A DNA stretch of 64,000 nucleotides from Pseudonocardia sp. (GCA_025869365.1 JAOZVV010000173.1:1-64000); one strand, 5' to 3'. Shown: positions 27,989 through 36,949, counted from the first letter of the stretch. Numbers and translations are program-made. The notes: generated by a model from the sequence alone, not told the origin.

Positions 27989-28309
27989 ATGTTGGCAATC
28001 ACCGATACCGCGGCCGAAGCCATCAAGTCCCTGACCACGGATGCGGAGCTGCCCGACGGCGGCGGCCTCCGGATCGCGGCCACGGACCCCGAACAGGGTC
28101 TCGAGCTCTCGCTCGCGGCCCAGGCGGACGAGAGCGACACCGTCCTCACCGGCGAGGGGCTCAACGTCTTCCTCGAGCCGATGGCGGCGGAGGTCCTGGA
28201 GGACAAGGTCCTCGACGTGCAGCCCTTCACCAACCCGGAGGGTGAGGAGGAGCTCCGCTTCGCGATCGGCCCCCAGGCCGAGGAGCCGGAGCCCGCAGGC
28301 CAGGCCTGA
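27989..28309 (+). CDS. HesB/IscA-like iron-sulfur biosynthesis domain protein
   Basis: MLAITDTAAEAIKSLTTDAELPDGGGLRIA...VFLEPMAAEVLEDKVLDV; lacks the A-type carrier cysteines. Confidence 0.75.
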   Translation: MLAITDTAAEAIKSLTTDAELPDGGGLRIAATDPEQGLELSLAAQADESDTVLTGEGLNVFLEPMAAEVLEDKVLDVQPFTNPEGEEELRFAIGPQAEEPEPAGQA

Positions 28310-28364
28310 CCGCAGAACCGTCCGACCGGGGCGGCATCCACCCGCGAGGGCCGGATGCCGCCCC

Positions 28365-28442
28365 GATCTCTGCGCCCTCGGATCGCGGTGCCCTCGGATC
28401 TCTGGGCCCCCGATCTGTGCGCCCTCGATCTGCGCCCACCCC
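28365..28442. repeat. 5 x 15/16-bp tandem array (GATCTSTGCGCCCTCG-like)
   Basis: GATC phased at 28365, 28381, 28397, 28412, 28427. Confidence 0.8.
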
Positions 28443-28617
28443 GCGAGCTGGCGCCTCCACCCCCGCGAGTCGGTATGTCAGGCCCCGCGAGTCGGGAGCT
28501 GGGGCCACGCGAGTCGCGAGCAGCGCCGCGCGAGTCGGGATCTGGGGCCGCGCGAGTCGGGAGCTGGGGCCGGGCGAGTCGGGATCTGGGGCCGGGCGAG
28601 TCGCGTGCAGGGGCCGC
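28443..28617. repeat. 8-unit ~22-bp tandem array, consensus GCGAGTCGGGATCTGGGGCCGS
   Basis: GCGAGTCG at 28465, 28487, 28509, 28530, 28552, 28574, 28596; degenerate unit at 28443; one unit is 21 bp. Confidence 0.92.
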
Positions 28618-28622
28618 GTCGA

Positions 28623-29825
28623 TCAGGGATCGGCCGGCGTGACGAGCGCTCGTGCCCCTCGTGTGGACAGCGCCAGCGCGATCACCGTCGACACCACGGT
28701 GAGCCCGGCCAGGCCGGGGGTGAAGCCGTTCCCGTTCCCGGCCAGGGAGAGCAGCACCGGGACGCCGAAACCCAGGTAGGCGCAGGCGTAGAAGGTCCCG
28801 GTCAGCGCGCCCCGGTGGTCCGGCCCCGCGAGTCGGGCGACGATCGTCAGGCCCGTCGCCAGGCACAGCCCGTACGCGACGCCGAGCAGCAGCGACACCG
28901 GCAGCAGCAGCGGCCACGCCCCGGTGAGGTCCGAGAGCAGCCCCAGCCCGGTCCCGGCCGCCCCGAGGCCGAGCCCGAGTGCGCCCGCCCAGGTCGGACC
29001 GATGTGGCGGACCCACGGCTGCGCGAGCACCCCCGTGCCGAGCGTGATCCCCGAGACGACCCCGGTCACCGCGATCCCGATGCCCGGCATCACCGGGCCG
29101 AGCTCGAGCGGCAGGACGTTCACCGCGGTCGAGGGGTAGGCGAACACCCCGAGGGCGATCGGCACGACCACCAGCAGGAACGGGCGGCGGGCACGCCTCG
29201 GCACGCCGAGGTTCACCGGCGGCCCGCCGATCCGCCTCCGCTCCGGGGGCAACGACTCCGGGATCCGCGCCAGCAACGCGACGGCCGGCAACATGAGCGC
29301 GACGTGCACCAGGTACGGCAGCACGGTCGGCCAGGGCGCCCACTGGCCCAGCAGACCCGACGTCAACGGGCCCAGCGCCCAGCCGCCGCCGAGCGCCGCC
29401 GTCGTGAGGCGGGCGGACCGCGCGGAGACGTCGTCGTCCGTCCCGGCGGCCATGAGCTCGCCGAGCCAGGCGGTCCCGATGCTGAACACGACCCCGGACA
29501 CCGCACCCTGCAGGAACCGGCCGGCGAACAGCACCCCGACGGACGCCGGCACGGCGAGGAACAGCAGCGAGGTCACGACGGAGAGCAGGACGAACGGCAC
29601 GACGACCCGTTTGCGGCCCACCCGGTCGGACACCGGGCCCGCGAGCAGCAGGGCCGGTACGAGTCCCGCCGCGTAGATCCCGAAGGCGCCGGTCAGCGAG
29701 GTGGGGGTGAGGCCCAGCGTCTCCCGGTACAGCAGCAGGAGCGGGGTGGGGACGTTCGTCCCGTAGGCGACGGCGAAGACGACCGCCCACAGCGCGGCCC
29801 AGGGCGGCACCGCGCGTCGTCGCAC
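28623..29825 (-). CDS. MFS transporter
   Basis: About 12 TM segments; LLAGPVSDRVGRKRVVVPFVLL loop 2-3 motif. Confidence 0.9.
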   Translation of the reverse strand: MRRRAVPPWAALWAVVFAVAYGTNVPTPLLLLYRETLGLTPTSLTGAFGIYAAGLVPALLLAGPVSDRVGRKRVVVPFVLLSVVTSLLFLAVPASVGVLFAGRFLQGAVSGVVFSIGTAWLGELMAAGTDDDVSARSARLTTAALGGGWALGPLTSGLLGQWAPWPTVLPYLVHVALMLPAVALLARIPESLPPERRRIGGPPVNLGVPRRARRPFLLVVVPIALGVFAYPSTAVNVLPLELGPVMPGIGIAVTGVVSGITLGTGVLAQPWVRHIGPTWAGALGLGLGAAGTGLGLLSDLTGAWPLLLPVSLLLGVAYGLCLATGLTIVARLAGPDHRGALTGTFYACAYLGFGVPVLLSLAGNGNGFTPGLAGLTVVSTVIALALSTRGARALVTPADP

Positions 29826-29853
29826 CGCGGGAGCCTACCTCCGGCAGCCGCGG

Positions 29854-29919
29854 CCCACCGCTGCTCGCGACTCGCGCGGCTCCGGATCCCGACTCGCCGG
29901 GTCTCAGATCCCGACTCGC
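29854..29919. repeat. 3 x 22-bp array, same family as 28443-28617 but inverted
   Basis: CGACTCGC at 29868, 29890, 29912; reverse complement reads GCGAGTCGGGATCTGAGACCCG / GCGAGTCGGGATCCGGAGCCGC / GCGAGTCGCGAGCAGCGGTGGG. Confidence 0.9.
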
Positions 29920-29935
29920 GGGGTTCGAGGGCCGG

Positions 29936-31567
29936 TCAGAGCTCGCTGAGGTGGCCGGACTCGACGTGCCAACGGCGGGTGGCACGGACCGTGTCCAGCA
30001 TCCGGCGGTCGTGGGTGACCAGCAGGACCGTGCCCCCGAACTCGTCGAGGGCCTGTTCCAGCTGCTCGATCGCCGGCAGGTCCAGATGGTTGGTGGGCTC
30101 GTCCAGCACCAGCAGGTTCACCTCGCGGGCCTGCAGCAGCGCCAGCGCGGCCCGGGTGCGCTCGCCCGGCGAGAGCGACGCCGCGGGGCGCGGCACGTGT
30201 TCCCCGGTGAGGCCGAACTTCGCGAGCAGCGTCCGGACCTCGGAGTCCGGCCAGTCCGGCACGGCCCGGCCGAACGCGGTCGCCAGGGCCTCGTCGCCGA
30301 GGAACAACCCGCGCGCCTGGTCGATCTCGCCGACCCGCACCCCGGAGCCGAGGCCCGCGTACCCCGAGTCCACGGGGATCCGGCCGAGCAGCGCGCCCAG
30401 CAGGGTGGACTTCCCCGCCCCGTTCGCGCCGGTGATGACGACCCGGTCCGCCCAGTCCACCTGCGCGGTGGCCGGCCCGAACACGAAGTCCCCGCGCTTC
30501 ACGACCGCGGCGTCCAGCCGGGCCGCGACCGCACCGGAGCGCGGCGCGGACGCGATCGTCATCCGCAGCTCCCACTCCTTGCGGGGCTCCTCGACGACGT
30601 CCAGCCGCTCGATCATCTTCGCCGTCTGCCGGGCCTTCGCCGCCTGCTTCTCGCTGGTCTCGGCCCGCTTGTTCCGGCCGATCTTGTCGTTGTCCTTGGA
30701 CTTGCGACGGGCGTTGCGAACGCCCTGCGCCATCCAGTTGTGCTGCATCTGGGCGCGGTCCTTGAGCCCACCGAGCTTGTCGTCGTAGGCCTCGTAGGCC
30801 TCGCGGGCGTGCCGCCGCGCCACCTCCCGCTCGGCGAGGTAGCTGTCGTAGCCGCCGTCGTAGACCCCGACCTTGTGCTGGTGCAGGTCCAGCTCGACGA
30901 TCCGGTTCACGGTGCGCGCCAGGAACTCGCGGTCGTGGCTGACGATCACGGCCGGGCTGCGCAGCCCCTGGACGAACTTCTCCAGCCGTTCCAGGCCGTC
31001 GAGGTCCAGGTCGTTGGTGGGCTCGTCGAGGAGCAGCACGTCGTAGCGGGAGAGCAGCAGCGCGGCGAGCCCGGCGCGGGCCGCCTGGCCGCCGGAGAGC
31101 GCGGTCATCGGGGTGTCCAGCGGGACCCCGAGCCCGACGTCCGCCGCGACCTCCGCCGCGCGTTCCTCCAGGTCCGCGCCCCCCAGCGCCAGCCAGCGGT
31201 CCAGCGTGGCGGCGTAGCGGTCCCCGTCCCCGCCCGCACCCAACTCCTCGGCCGCGGCGTCCATGTCCGCCTGCGCCGCGCTCACGCCGGTGCGCCTCGC
31301 GACGTACTGCGTGACCGTCTCGCCGGGGCTGCGCTCGGGTTCCTGGGGGAGGTGCCCGACGGTGGCGTCCGGAGGGCTCAGCGCGATCGTGCCCTCCTCC
31401 GCTCTGTCCTCCCTGGCCAGCAGCCGCAGCAGCGTGGACTTGCCCGCGCCGTTGACGCCGACGAGCCCGACGACGTCGCCGGGGGCGACGACGAGATCGA
31501 GCCCGGTGAACAGGACGTGGGCGCCGTGGCCGGCGGACAGGCCGGACGCCTGCAAGGTCGCACTCAT
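29936..31567 (-). CDS. ABC-F family ATP-binding protein
   Basis: Two Walker A motifs (GVNGAGKSTLL, GANGAGKSTLL), two ABC signatures (ALSGGQAAR, SLSPGERTR), no TM domain. Confidence 0.93.
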   Translation of the reverse strand: MSATLQASGLSAGHGAHVLFTGLDLVVAPGDVVGLVGVNGAGKSTLLRLLAREDRAEEGTIALSPPDATVGHLPQEPERSPGETVTQYVARRTGVSAAQADMDAAAEELGAGGDGDRYAATLDRWLALGGADLEERAAEVAADVGLGVPLDTPMTALSGGQAARAGLAALLLSRYDVLLLDEPTNDLDLDGLERLEKFVQGLRSPAVIVSHDREFLARTVNRIVELDLHQHKVGVYDGGYDSYLAEREVARRHAREAYEAYDDKLGGLKDRAQMQHNWMAQGVRNARRKSKDNDKIGRNKRAETSEKQAAKARQTAKMIERLDVVEEPRKEWELRMTIASAPRSGAVAARLDAAVVKRGDFVFGPATAQVDWADRVVITGANGAGKSTLLGALLGRIPVDSGYAGLGSGVRVGEIDQARGLFLGDEALATAFGRAVPDWPDSEVRTLLAKFGLTGEHVPRPAASLSPGERTRAALALLQAREVNLLVLDEPTNHLDLPAIEQLEQALDEFGGTVLLVTHDRRMLDTVRATRRWHVESGHLSEL

Positions 31568-31632
31568 GACGTCCACGACTCTAATCCGCGCCCGCGGGCG
31601 GACCCCGGGGACCTGCGCATAGTGTCGTTTCC

Positions 31633-33288
31633 GTGAATCCCTCGACGGCGCAGGCCACGGTGGTGGTGGACGAGCTCGCGCGGGCCGGCGTCACCGACGC
31701 CGTCCTGTGCGCCGGTTCGCGCAACGCACCGCTGGCGTTCGCCCTGCACGCGGCGGACGCCGCCGGGCTCCTGCGCCTGCACGTGCGGATCGACGAGCGG
31801 GCCGCCGGCTTCCTGGCGCTGGGCCTCGCGCTGCGGTCCGGGCGTCCCGTCCCCGTCGTGACGACGTCCGGCACCGCCGTCGCGAACCTGCACCCGGCCG
31901 TCCTCGAGGCGTCCCACTCGGGTGTCCCGCTGCTCGTGCTGAGCGCGGACCGCCCGCCGGAGCTGATCGGCATCGGCGCGAGCCAGACCATCGACCAGAC
32001 GGGCCTCTTCGGCCCTGCCGTGCGGCTGGCGGCCACCATGTCCGTCGCGACGGGGGCGGCGGGACAGCAGGCGCGCTGGCGCTCGACGGTCGACCGGGCG
32101 GTCGCGGCCGCCACCGGGGCCCGCGGCGCCCTGCCGGGGCCGGTGCAGCTGAACCTGCCGTTCTCGGAGCCGCTGGTCCCCGACGCGGATCCGGCCTGGC
32201 CCGAGCCGCTCACGGGACGTGCGGACGGTGCGCCCTGGACGGCTGTCGAGCGCTCGCGGCCCGACGTCCCGCCGCTCCCGCTGGACCCCGCCGCCCCGAC
32301 ACTGGTCCTCGCCGGGAGCGGCCCCGGCGTGCATCCGGCGCTGCTCGGCGGCTGCCCGCTCGTCGCCGAGCCGTCGTCGCCGCTCTGGGGACACGCGCTG
32401 CGGGCGGCTCCCTGGCTCCTCGACGAGCCGTGGCTCCGGCCCGCGCAGGTGGTGGTCGTCGGCCGGCCCACGCTGCACCGCCAGGTCCAGCGGCTGCTCG
32501 CGGACCCGGACGTCGCCGTGTACGCGGCGGCGGACCCGCGCGGCGGGCAGTGGACGGACGTCCCCGCGTCGGTCCGCGCCGTCGGCTCGGTCCCGCCGCT
32601 GGCCCCGCCCGGGGACTGGGTGGACCGCTGGAAGGCGGCGGACGCCGCGGCGGCCGCGGCGCTGGACGAGGCCCTCGGCGGCCCGGGCGTCCCCGGCGGC
32701 CTCCGCCTCGCGCGCGAGCTCGTCGCGGCGCTCCCGGCGGGTGCCCAGCTGGTGCTCGGCTCGTCGAACCCGGTGCGTGACGTGTCCCTGGCCGCCGTCC
32801 CCCGCGGGGACCTGACGGTGCTGTCCAACCGTGGCGTCGCCGGGATCGACGGGACGGTCTCGACCGCGGTCGGCGCCGCGCTCGCCCACCCGGGCCCCGC
32901 CTACGCGCTGATCGGGGACCTGACGTTGCTGCACGACACCACCGGGCTGCTGATCGGTCCGGAGGAGCCGCGGCCGGACCTCACCCTCGTCGTCCTCAAC
33001 GACTCCGGCGGCGGGATCTTCTCCGTGCTGGAGCAGGGCGCGCCGGAGCACGCCAGGTCGTTCGAGCGGATCTTCGGGACCCCCCACACCACGGACCTGC
33101 GGGCGCTGGCCGCGGCCTTCGGGGCGGAGCACGTGCTGGTGGACGGCCCGCTCCCGGTCCGTCCGGGACCCACCCGGGGGCTGCGGCTGCTCGAGGTGCG
33201 GGCCGAGCGCCGAACCCTGCGCGACGGGCACGCCGCGCTCCGCGCCGCGGTGCGCACCGCCGTCGCGTCGGTCAGCCGGGAACCGTGA
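31633..33288 (+). CDS. menD: 2-succinyl-5-enolpyruvyl-6-hydroxy-3-cyclohexene-1-carboxylate synthase
   Basis: DAVLCAGSRNAPLAFAL, TTSGTAVANLHPAVLEA, LSNRGVAGIDGTVSTAVGAA, VVLNDSGGGIFSVL. Confidence 0.95.
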   Translation: MNPSTAQATVVVDELARAGVTDAVLCAGSRNAPLAFALHAADAAGLLRLHVRIDERAAGFLALGLALRSGRPVPVVTTSGTAVANLHPAVLEASHSGVPLLVLSADRPPELIGIGASQTIDQTGLFGPAVRLAATMSVATGAAGQQARWRSTVDRAVAAATGARGALPGPVQLNLPFSEPLVPDADPAWPEPLTGRADGAPWTAVERSRPDVPPLPLDPAAPTLVLAGSGPGVHPALLGGCPLVAEPSSPLWGHALRAAPWLLDEPWLRPAQVVVVGRPTLHRQVQRLLADPDVAVYAAADPRGGQWTDVPASVRAVGSVPPLAPPGDWVDRWKAADAAAAAALDEALGGPGVPGGLRLARELVAALPAGAQLVLGSSNPVRDVSLAAVPRGDLTVLSNRGVAGIDGTVSTAVGAALAHPGPAYALIGDLTLLHDTTGLLIGPEEPRPDLTLVVLNDSGGGIFSVLEQGAPEHARSFERIFGTPHTTDLRALAAAFGAEHVLVDGPLPVRPGPTRGLRLLEVRAERRTLRDGHAALRAAVRTAVASVSREP

Positions 33289-33443
33289 ACGCGGGAGAGG
33301 CGAACGGGGGAAGGGCGCCCGCGGGCGAGGTGCCCGCAGTAACGCCCTCCGCAGCGGGGCCGACAGACCTGCGGGGCGCGAGCGCCCCCGGCCGGTCCGA
33401 CCCCGCGGACCCGCCGCCCCTCCTCCCGACGAGGCGCCGGTGA
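33285..33443 (+). CDS. Candidate 52-aa small ORF with GTGA overlaps at both ends
   Basis: GTG 33285 overlaps the menD TGA; its TGA (33441-33443) overlaps the GTG at 33440; no internal stop. Confidence 0.35.
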   Translation: MNAGEANGGRAPAGEVPAVTPSAAGPTDLRGASAPGRSDPADPPPLLPTRRR

Positions 33444-34264
33444 TCCCCAGCACCCGCACCCCGGTCACGACCCGTGCCGTGGCCGACGCCGTGGCGTCCC
33501 CGCTCCCCGCGGGCAGCGCCCGGACCTTCGCCCTGGAGTGCGCGACCCTCGTCGCCGCTGCCGTGGCGCTCTACCTGCTCGAACGCGGTCTCGCACCGCC
33601 GCCGCGGGCCGCCGCCGTGGCGGTGGTGACCGGTGGCGCCGTCGCCACGCTGCTCATCGGGCTCGCCGGGCATGCCTCCGGCAGCCGCCGCGCCGGCCGG
33701 ATCGCGGCCGCCGTCGCGGGCGCCGCGGTGCTCGTCCCGCTGCCGCGGGCGCTCGGGCTGTCCCTGCGGACGGGCCTGTGGCCGCTGGTGGCCGCGGTCG
33801 GGATGTTCTGCGTGGTCGTCCTGCTGGCCGTCGCGGTCCGCCGGCGCTCGGCCGCCGTCACCCCCGTCGTCGCGATCACCGCCGTGGTGCTGGGGGTGGC
33901 GATCGTCGTGGCCGGCATGACGGCGTCCCTCGCGCCGGACCTGCACGCCCCGGCCCGCCTGGCCGGCACCACGAACCTGCTCGCCTGGTCCGGGGCCGGG
34001 GCGGCGGGGGTGCTGGCCGTCCTCGCGGGACTGCGCCGGGACCGGCCGCTGCTGCGCCGCGTCGGGCTCGCGTTCGTCGCGTTCGCCGCGGCCCACGCCG
34101 CGGGCCTCGGGCCCGGCGGCCCGACGGGCCCGCTGGCGGCCTCGCTCTACCTCACGGGCGTCGTGGCGACGCTCGGGGCGGGGATCCCGTTCCTGCTCAG
34201 CTCTCGACGCCCCCGGCCGGTGCGGCGCAGCCCGCTGCCGCGGCAGCGGACCGGGCTCGGCTAG
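33440..34264 (+). CDS. Multi-TM membrane protein of unknown function
   Basis: About seven to eight hydrophobic segments, GC3-rich, downstream of menD. Confidence 0.65.
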   Translation: MIPSTRTPVTTRAVADAVASPLPAGSARTFALECATLVAAAVALYLLERGLAPPPRAAAVAVVTGGAVATLLIGLAGHASGSRRAGRIAAAVAGAAVLVPLPRALGLSLRTGLWPLVAAVGMFCVVVLLAVAVRRRSAAVTPVVAITAVVLGVAIVVAGMTASLAPDLHAPARLAGTTNLLAWSGAGAAGVLAVLAGLRRDRPLLRRVGLAFVAFAAAHAAGLGPGGPTGPLAASLYLTGVVATLGAGIPFLLSSRRPRPVRRSPLPRQRTGLG

Positions 34265-34279
34265 CCGGCTGATCCGGCT
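34263..34279. terminator. Short hairpin between convergent genes
   Basis: AGCCGG-CTGAT-CCGGCT. Confidence 0.45.
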
Positions 34280-34308
34280 CGCGTCGCGGTGGGATGGTCG
34301 GGGTGGGG

Positions 34309-35559
34309 CTACAGCACGCCCTCGAGCGCGTCCCGGATCGGGACGAGCTTGGCCTCCGCCTCGCGTACCTCGGTGTCCGGGTCCGAGTCCGCGACGATCC
34401 CGCAGCCGGCGAAGAGCCGGGCGACCGGGCCGTCGAGCTCCGCGCAACGCAGCGCGATCCCCAGCTCGCCGCCGCCCTCGGCGTCCAGCCAGCCGACCGG
34501 GCCGGCGTAGCGGCCGCGGTCCATGCCCTCGAGCTCGGCGATCAGGTCGACGGCCGCGCGGGTGGGGGTGCCGCCGACGGCGGCGGTCGGGTGCACGGCC
34601 TCGGCCAGCCGCAGCAGCGAGGCGGGCGAGCCCTCCCGGAGGGTGCCGCGGACGTCGCTGGCCAGGTGCCAGACGTTGCGCAGCGCCAGGATCGACGGCT
34701 CCGCGGGCACCTCGAGCGTGCTGCAGAACGGGCGCAGCGTCTGCGTCAGGGAGTCGATCGCGTAGGCGTGCTCGCGCTGGTCCTTGCCCGAGTCCAGCAG
34801 CGCCGTCGCGGGATCGGTGCCCGCGCCCGGCCAGATCGTGCCGGCGAGCACCCGGGACTCGACGACCCCGTCCCGCAGCCGCAACAGCAGCTCCGGGGTG
34901 GCCCCCACCAGCCCGTCGACGGCGAAGGACCAGCAGGTCGGATAGCGGCGGGCGAGGCCGGCGAGGAGGAACCGGGCGTCGAGCGGCTCGTCCGCGATCG
35001 CCAGCAGGTCGTGCGCGACGGCGGCCTTGCCGAGCCCGCCGGCCTGCATCCGGCGCACCGCCTCGGCGACCGCGCGCCGGTAGCCGTCGACGGGCAGGTC
35101 CCCGTCCGCGTAGCGCACCGACCCGGTCCGGCGCACCGGCGTGACGGCGTGCAGCGAGCGCGGCCGCACCGGCCGGTCCCCGCTGCTGAACTCGGTGATC
35201 CAGGCCCGGTCCCCGCGGCGGCCGACGACGACGCGCGGCACCACCAGGACCGATCCGGCGGAGGAGTCCGCGAACGTCAGGCTGGCGAACGCGACGGCAC
35301 CCGTCCCCGGCAGGCCCAGCTCGTCGTGCACGTCGAGGCCGGCGACGACCCCGCGCCACCAGGTGTCCGCCTCGGCGAAGCGGTCCGGGCCCGCGGTCTC
35401 GAACCGCGCGATCTCGCCCCAGCCGACGATCCCGTCGCCCTCGCGCACCCAGCTCAGGACCCCGGAGGAGTCCGGGAGCAGGTCCAGCAGACCGTCGGTC
35501 GGGAGGTCGACGGCGCGGGTCCGGACGCGCAGTCCTGCGGGTAACGGGGCGATCGTCAC
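34309..35559 (-). CDS. menF: Isochorismate synthase (MenF-type, chorismate-binding)
   Basis: HAYAIDSLTQTLRPFCSTLEVPAEPSILALRNVWHLASDVRGTL; HPTAAVGGTPTRAAVDLI; YAGPVGWLDAEGGGELGIALR. Confidence 0.92.
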   Translation of the reverse strand: MTIAPLPAGLRVRTRAVDLPTDGLLDLLPDSSGVLSWVREGDGIVGWGEIARFETAGPDRFAEADTWWRGVVAGLDVHDELGLPGTGAVAFASLTFADSSAGSVLVVPRVVVGRRGDRAWITEFSSGDRPVRPRSLHAVTPVRRTGSVRYADGDLPVDGYRRAVAEAVRRMQAGGLGKAAVAHDLLAIADEPLDARFLLAGLARRYPTCWSFAVDGLVGATPELLLRLRDGVVESRVLAGTIWPGAGTDPATALLDSGKDQREHAYAIDSLTQTLRPFCSTLEVPAEPSILALRNVWHLASDVRGTLREGSPASLLRLAEAVHPTAAVGGTPTRAAVDLIAELEGMDRGRYAGPVGWLDAEGGGELGIALRCAELDGPVARLFAGCGIVADSDPDTEVREAEAKLVPIRDALEGVL

Positions 35560-35651
35560 GAGATCGAGCGTAGGGAACCGCGCGCGGCGATGCCCGCCCG
35601 CCGGGGGAGGCGGTCACCACACGGGGGGCGACACGCCTAGACTCACCCCTC

Positions 35652-36131
35652 GTGACCAGCGGCGCGGGCGAGCTGCTCGCCGACGTGCGGAGTACCTCAC
35701 GGACGACGGGGCGGGCGCTGCACCGGGGCCTGGTGCGGATCCTCGTGGGCGTCGCCGCGGTCGTGACGGTGCTGTCCGTCGTGGCGTTCGCCGGTGCCGT
35801 CGTGGACGACGTCGGGATCGCGCGCAACCGGGTCGTGACCTCGGCCGAGGTGCTGGACGACCCGGGGCTGAGCCGCACGTTGATCCGGTTCGTGGACCTC
35901 GACGGGCAGTTCGTCGTCCCGGAGCGGGGCGTGCACTACCCGCGCGGGCTCACCGCGGGGCAGACGATCCTGGTCGAGTACGAGTCCTCGAACCCGGAGA
36001 ACGTGCGGGTCGCCGGGCGCACCGCCGCGAGCGGGCTGCTGCCGATGGCCGGCGGCCTCCTCGCCGTCTGGCTGGTGTTCGGCGGCGCCGCCTACTGGGT
36101 GCGCCGACGCCGTTCCCAGGACGGGCCCTGA
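35652..36131 (+). CDS. DUF3592-like membrane protein
   Basis: N- and C-terminal TMs around a soluble region (ARNRVVTSAEVLDDPGLSRTLIRFVDLDGQFVVPERGVHYP). Confidence 0.65.
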   Translation: MTSGAGELLADVRSTSRTTGRALHRGLVRILVGVAAVVTVLSVVAFAGAVVDDVGIARNRVVTSAEVLDDPGLSRTLIRFVDLDGQFVVPERGVHYPRGLTAGQTILVEYESSNPENVRVAGRTAASGLLPMAGGLLAVWLVFGGAAYWVRRRRSQDGP

Positions 36132-36949
36132 CCCTGCCACCAGGCGTGCACCTCGTCCGCGACGCCCGGGACGGCGACGAGCAGGCCGTCCGCCGGGAGC
36201 GGGTCCGCCCGGCCCGCGCGGTCCACGACCACCGCCCCCGCCTCCGCCGCGAGACAGAGCGCCGCCGCGACGTCCCACTCGTGGTAGCGCTCCAGGACCG
36301 CCGCCGCCGCCCGGCCCAGCGCGACCTGCGCGATCGCGAGCGCGGACGAGCCGAGCACCCGGATCCCCGCGTGCTGCGCCGCCGCGGCCTCGAGGAGTGC
36401 CCCGGTGGGTGACTCCGCGCAGACCAGGCCCCCCGCGGCGGTGCTGCGCGGGACGATCCTCACCGGGGCGCCGTTGGCCCGGACCCCGCGGCCGCGGGCC
36501 GCGGCGTAGATCTGCGCGTGGCCCGGGTCCGCCAGCACGCCGACGACCGGCCCGTCCGCGTCGACCAGGGCCAGGCTGTAGGCGCACCACGGCAGACCCG
36601 AGACGTAGTTGGCGGTCCCGTCCACCGGGTCGACCACCCAGCGGAACGGCGCGTCCGCCGCGCGGGCGTCGGCCCCGTACTCCTCGCCGACGACGGGGAT
36701 GTCCGGGAACTCCGCGGCGAGCACCCGACGGGTGTGTCGCTCCAGCGTGCGGTCCGTGTCGGTGACCCAGTCGAACGGGTTGGCCTTGGTGACGGCGCCC
36801 GTGGCGACCCCACGGCCGGAGGTCGCGGTGATCACCTCGGCGGCGTCGTTCGCCAGCCGTCCCGCGACGTCCAGGGCGCGGGAGAGCAGGGCGGGATCCA
36901 CCGGGCTCGGGGCGCGGGCGGGGACCCGGGGCTGGGGCAGGACCGTCAT
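36092..36949 (-). CDS. Inositol monophosphatase family protein
   Basis: VGEEYGADA; WVVDPVDGTANYVSGLPWCAYSLAL; YHEWDVAAALCLAAEAGA. Confidence 0.93.
   Translation of the reverse strand: MTVLPQPRVPARAPSPVDPALLSRALDVAGRLANDAAEVITATSGRGVATGAVTKANPFDWVTDTDRTLERHTRRVLAAEFPDIPVVGEEYGADARAADAPFRWVVDPVDGTANYVSGLPWCAYSLALVDADGPVVGVLADPGHAQIYAAARGRGVRANGAPVRIVPRSTAAGGLVCAESPTGALLEAAAAQHAGIRVLGSSALAIAQVALGRAAAAVLERYHEWDVAAALCLAAEAGAVVVDRAGRADPLPADGLLVAVPGVADEVHAWWQGQGPSWERRRRTQ

Noticed and set aside
28443-28617. CRISPR array
   Set aside because: Period is only 22 bp with the repeat spanning nearly the whole unit, no unique spacers and no cas genes.
28365-29919. Integron/attC cassette array around the MFS gene
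   Set aside because: No integrase and no attC-like core sites; the repeats are short tandem units.
25945-29985. 1346-aa minus-strand ORF and other very long antisense ORFs (20245-23163, 46234-48981, 51301-53565, 56240-58975, 59284-61686)
   Set aside because: They run antisense to genes with clear domain matches; the translations are low-complexity Arg/Ala/Gly/Pro or His/Asp/Glu-rich, the usual artefact of GC-rich third-codon bias.
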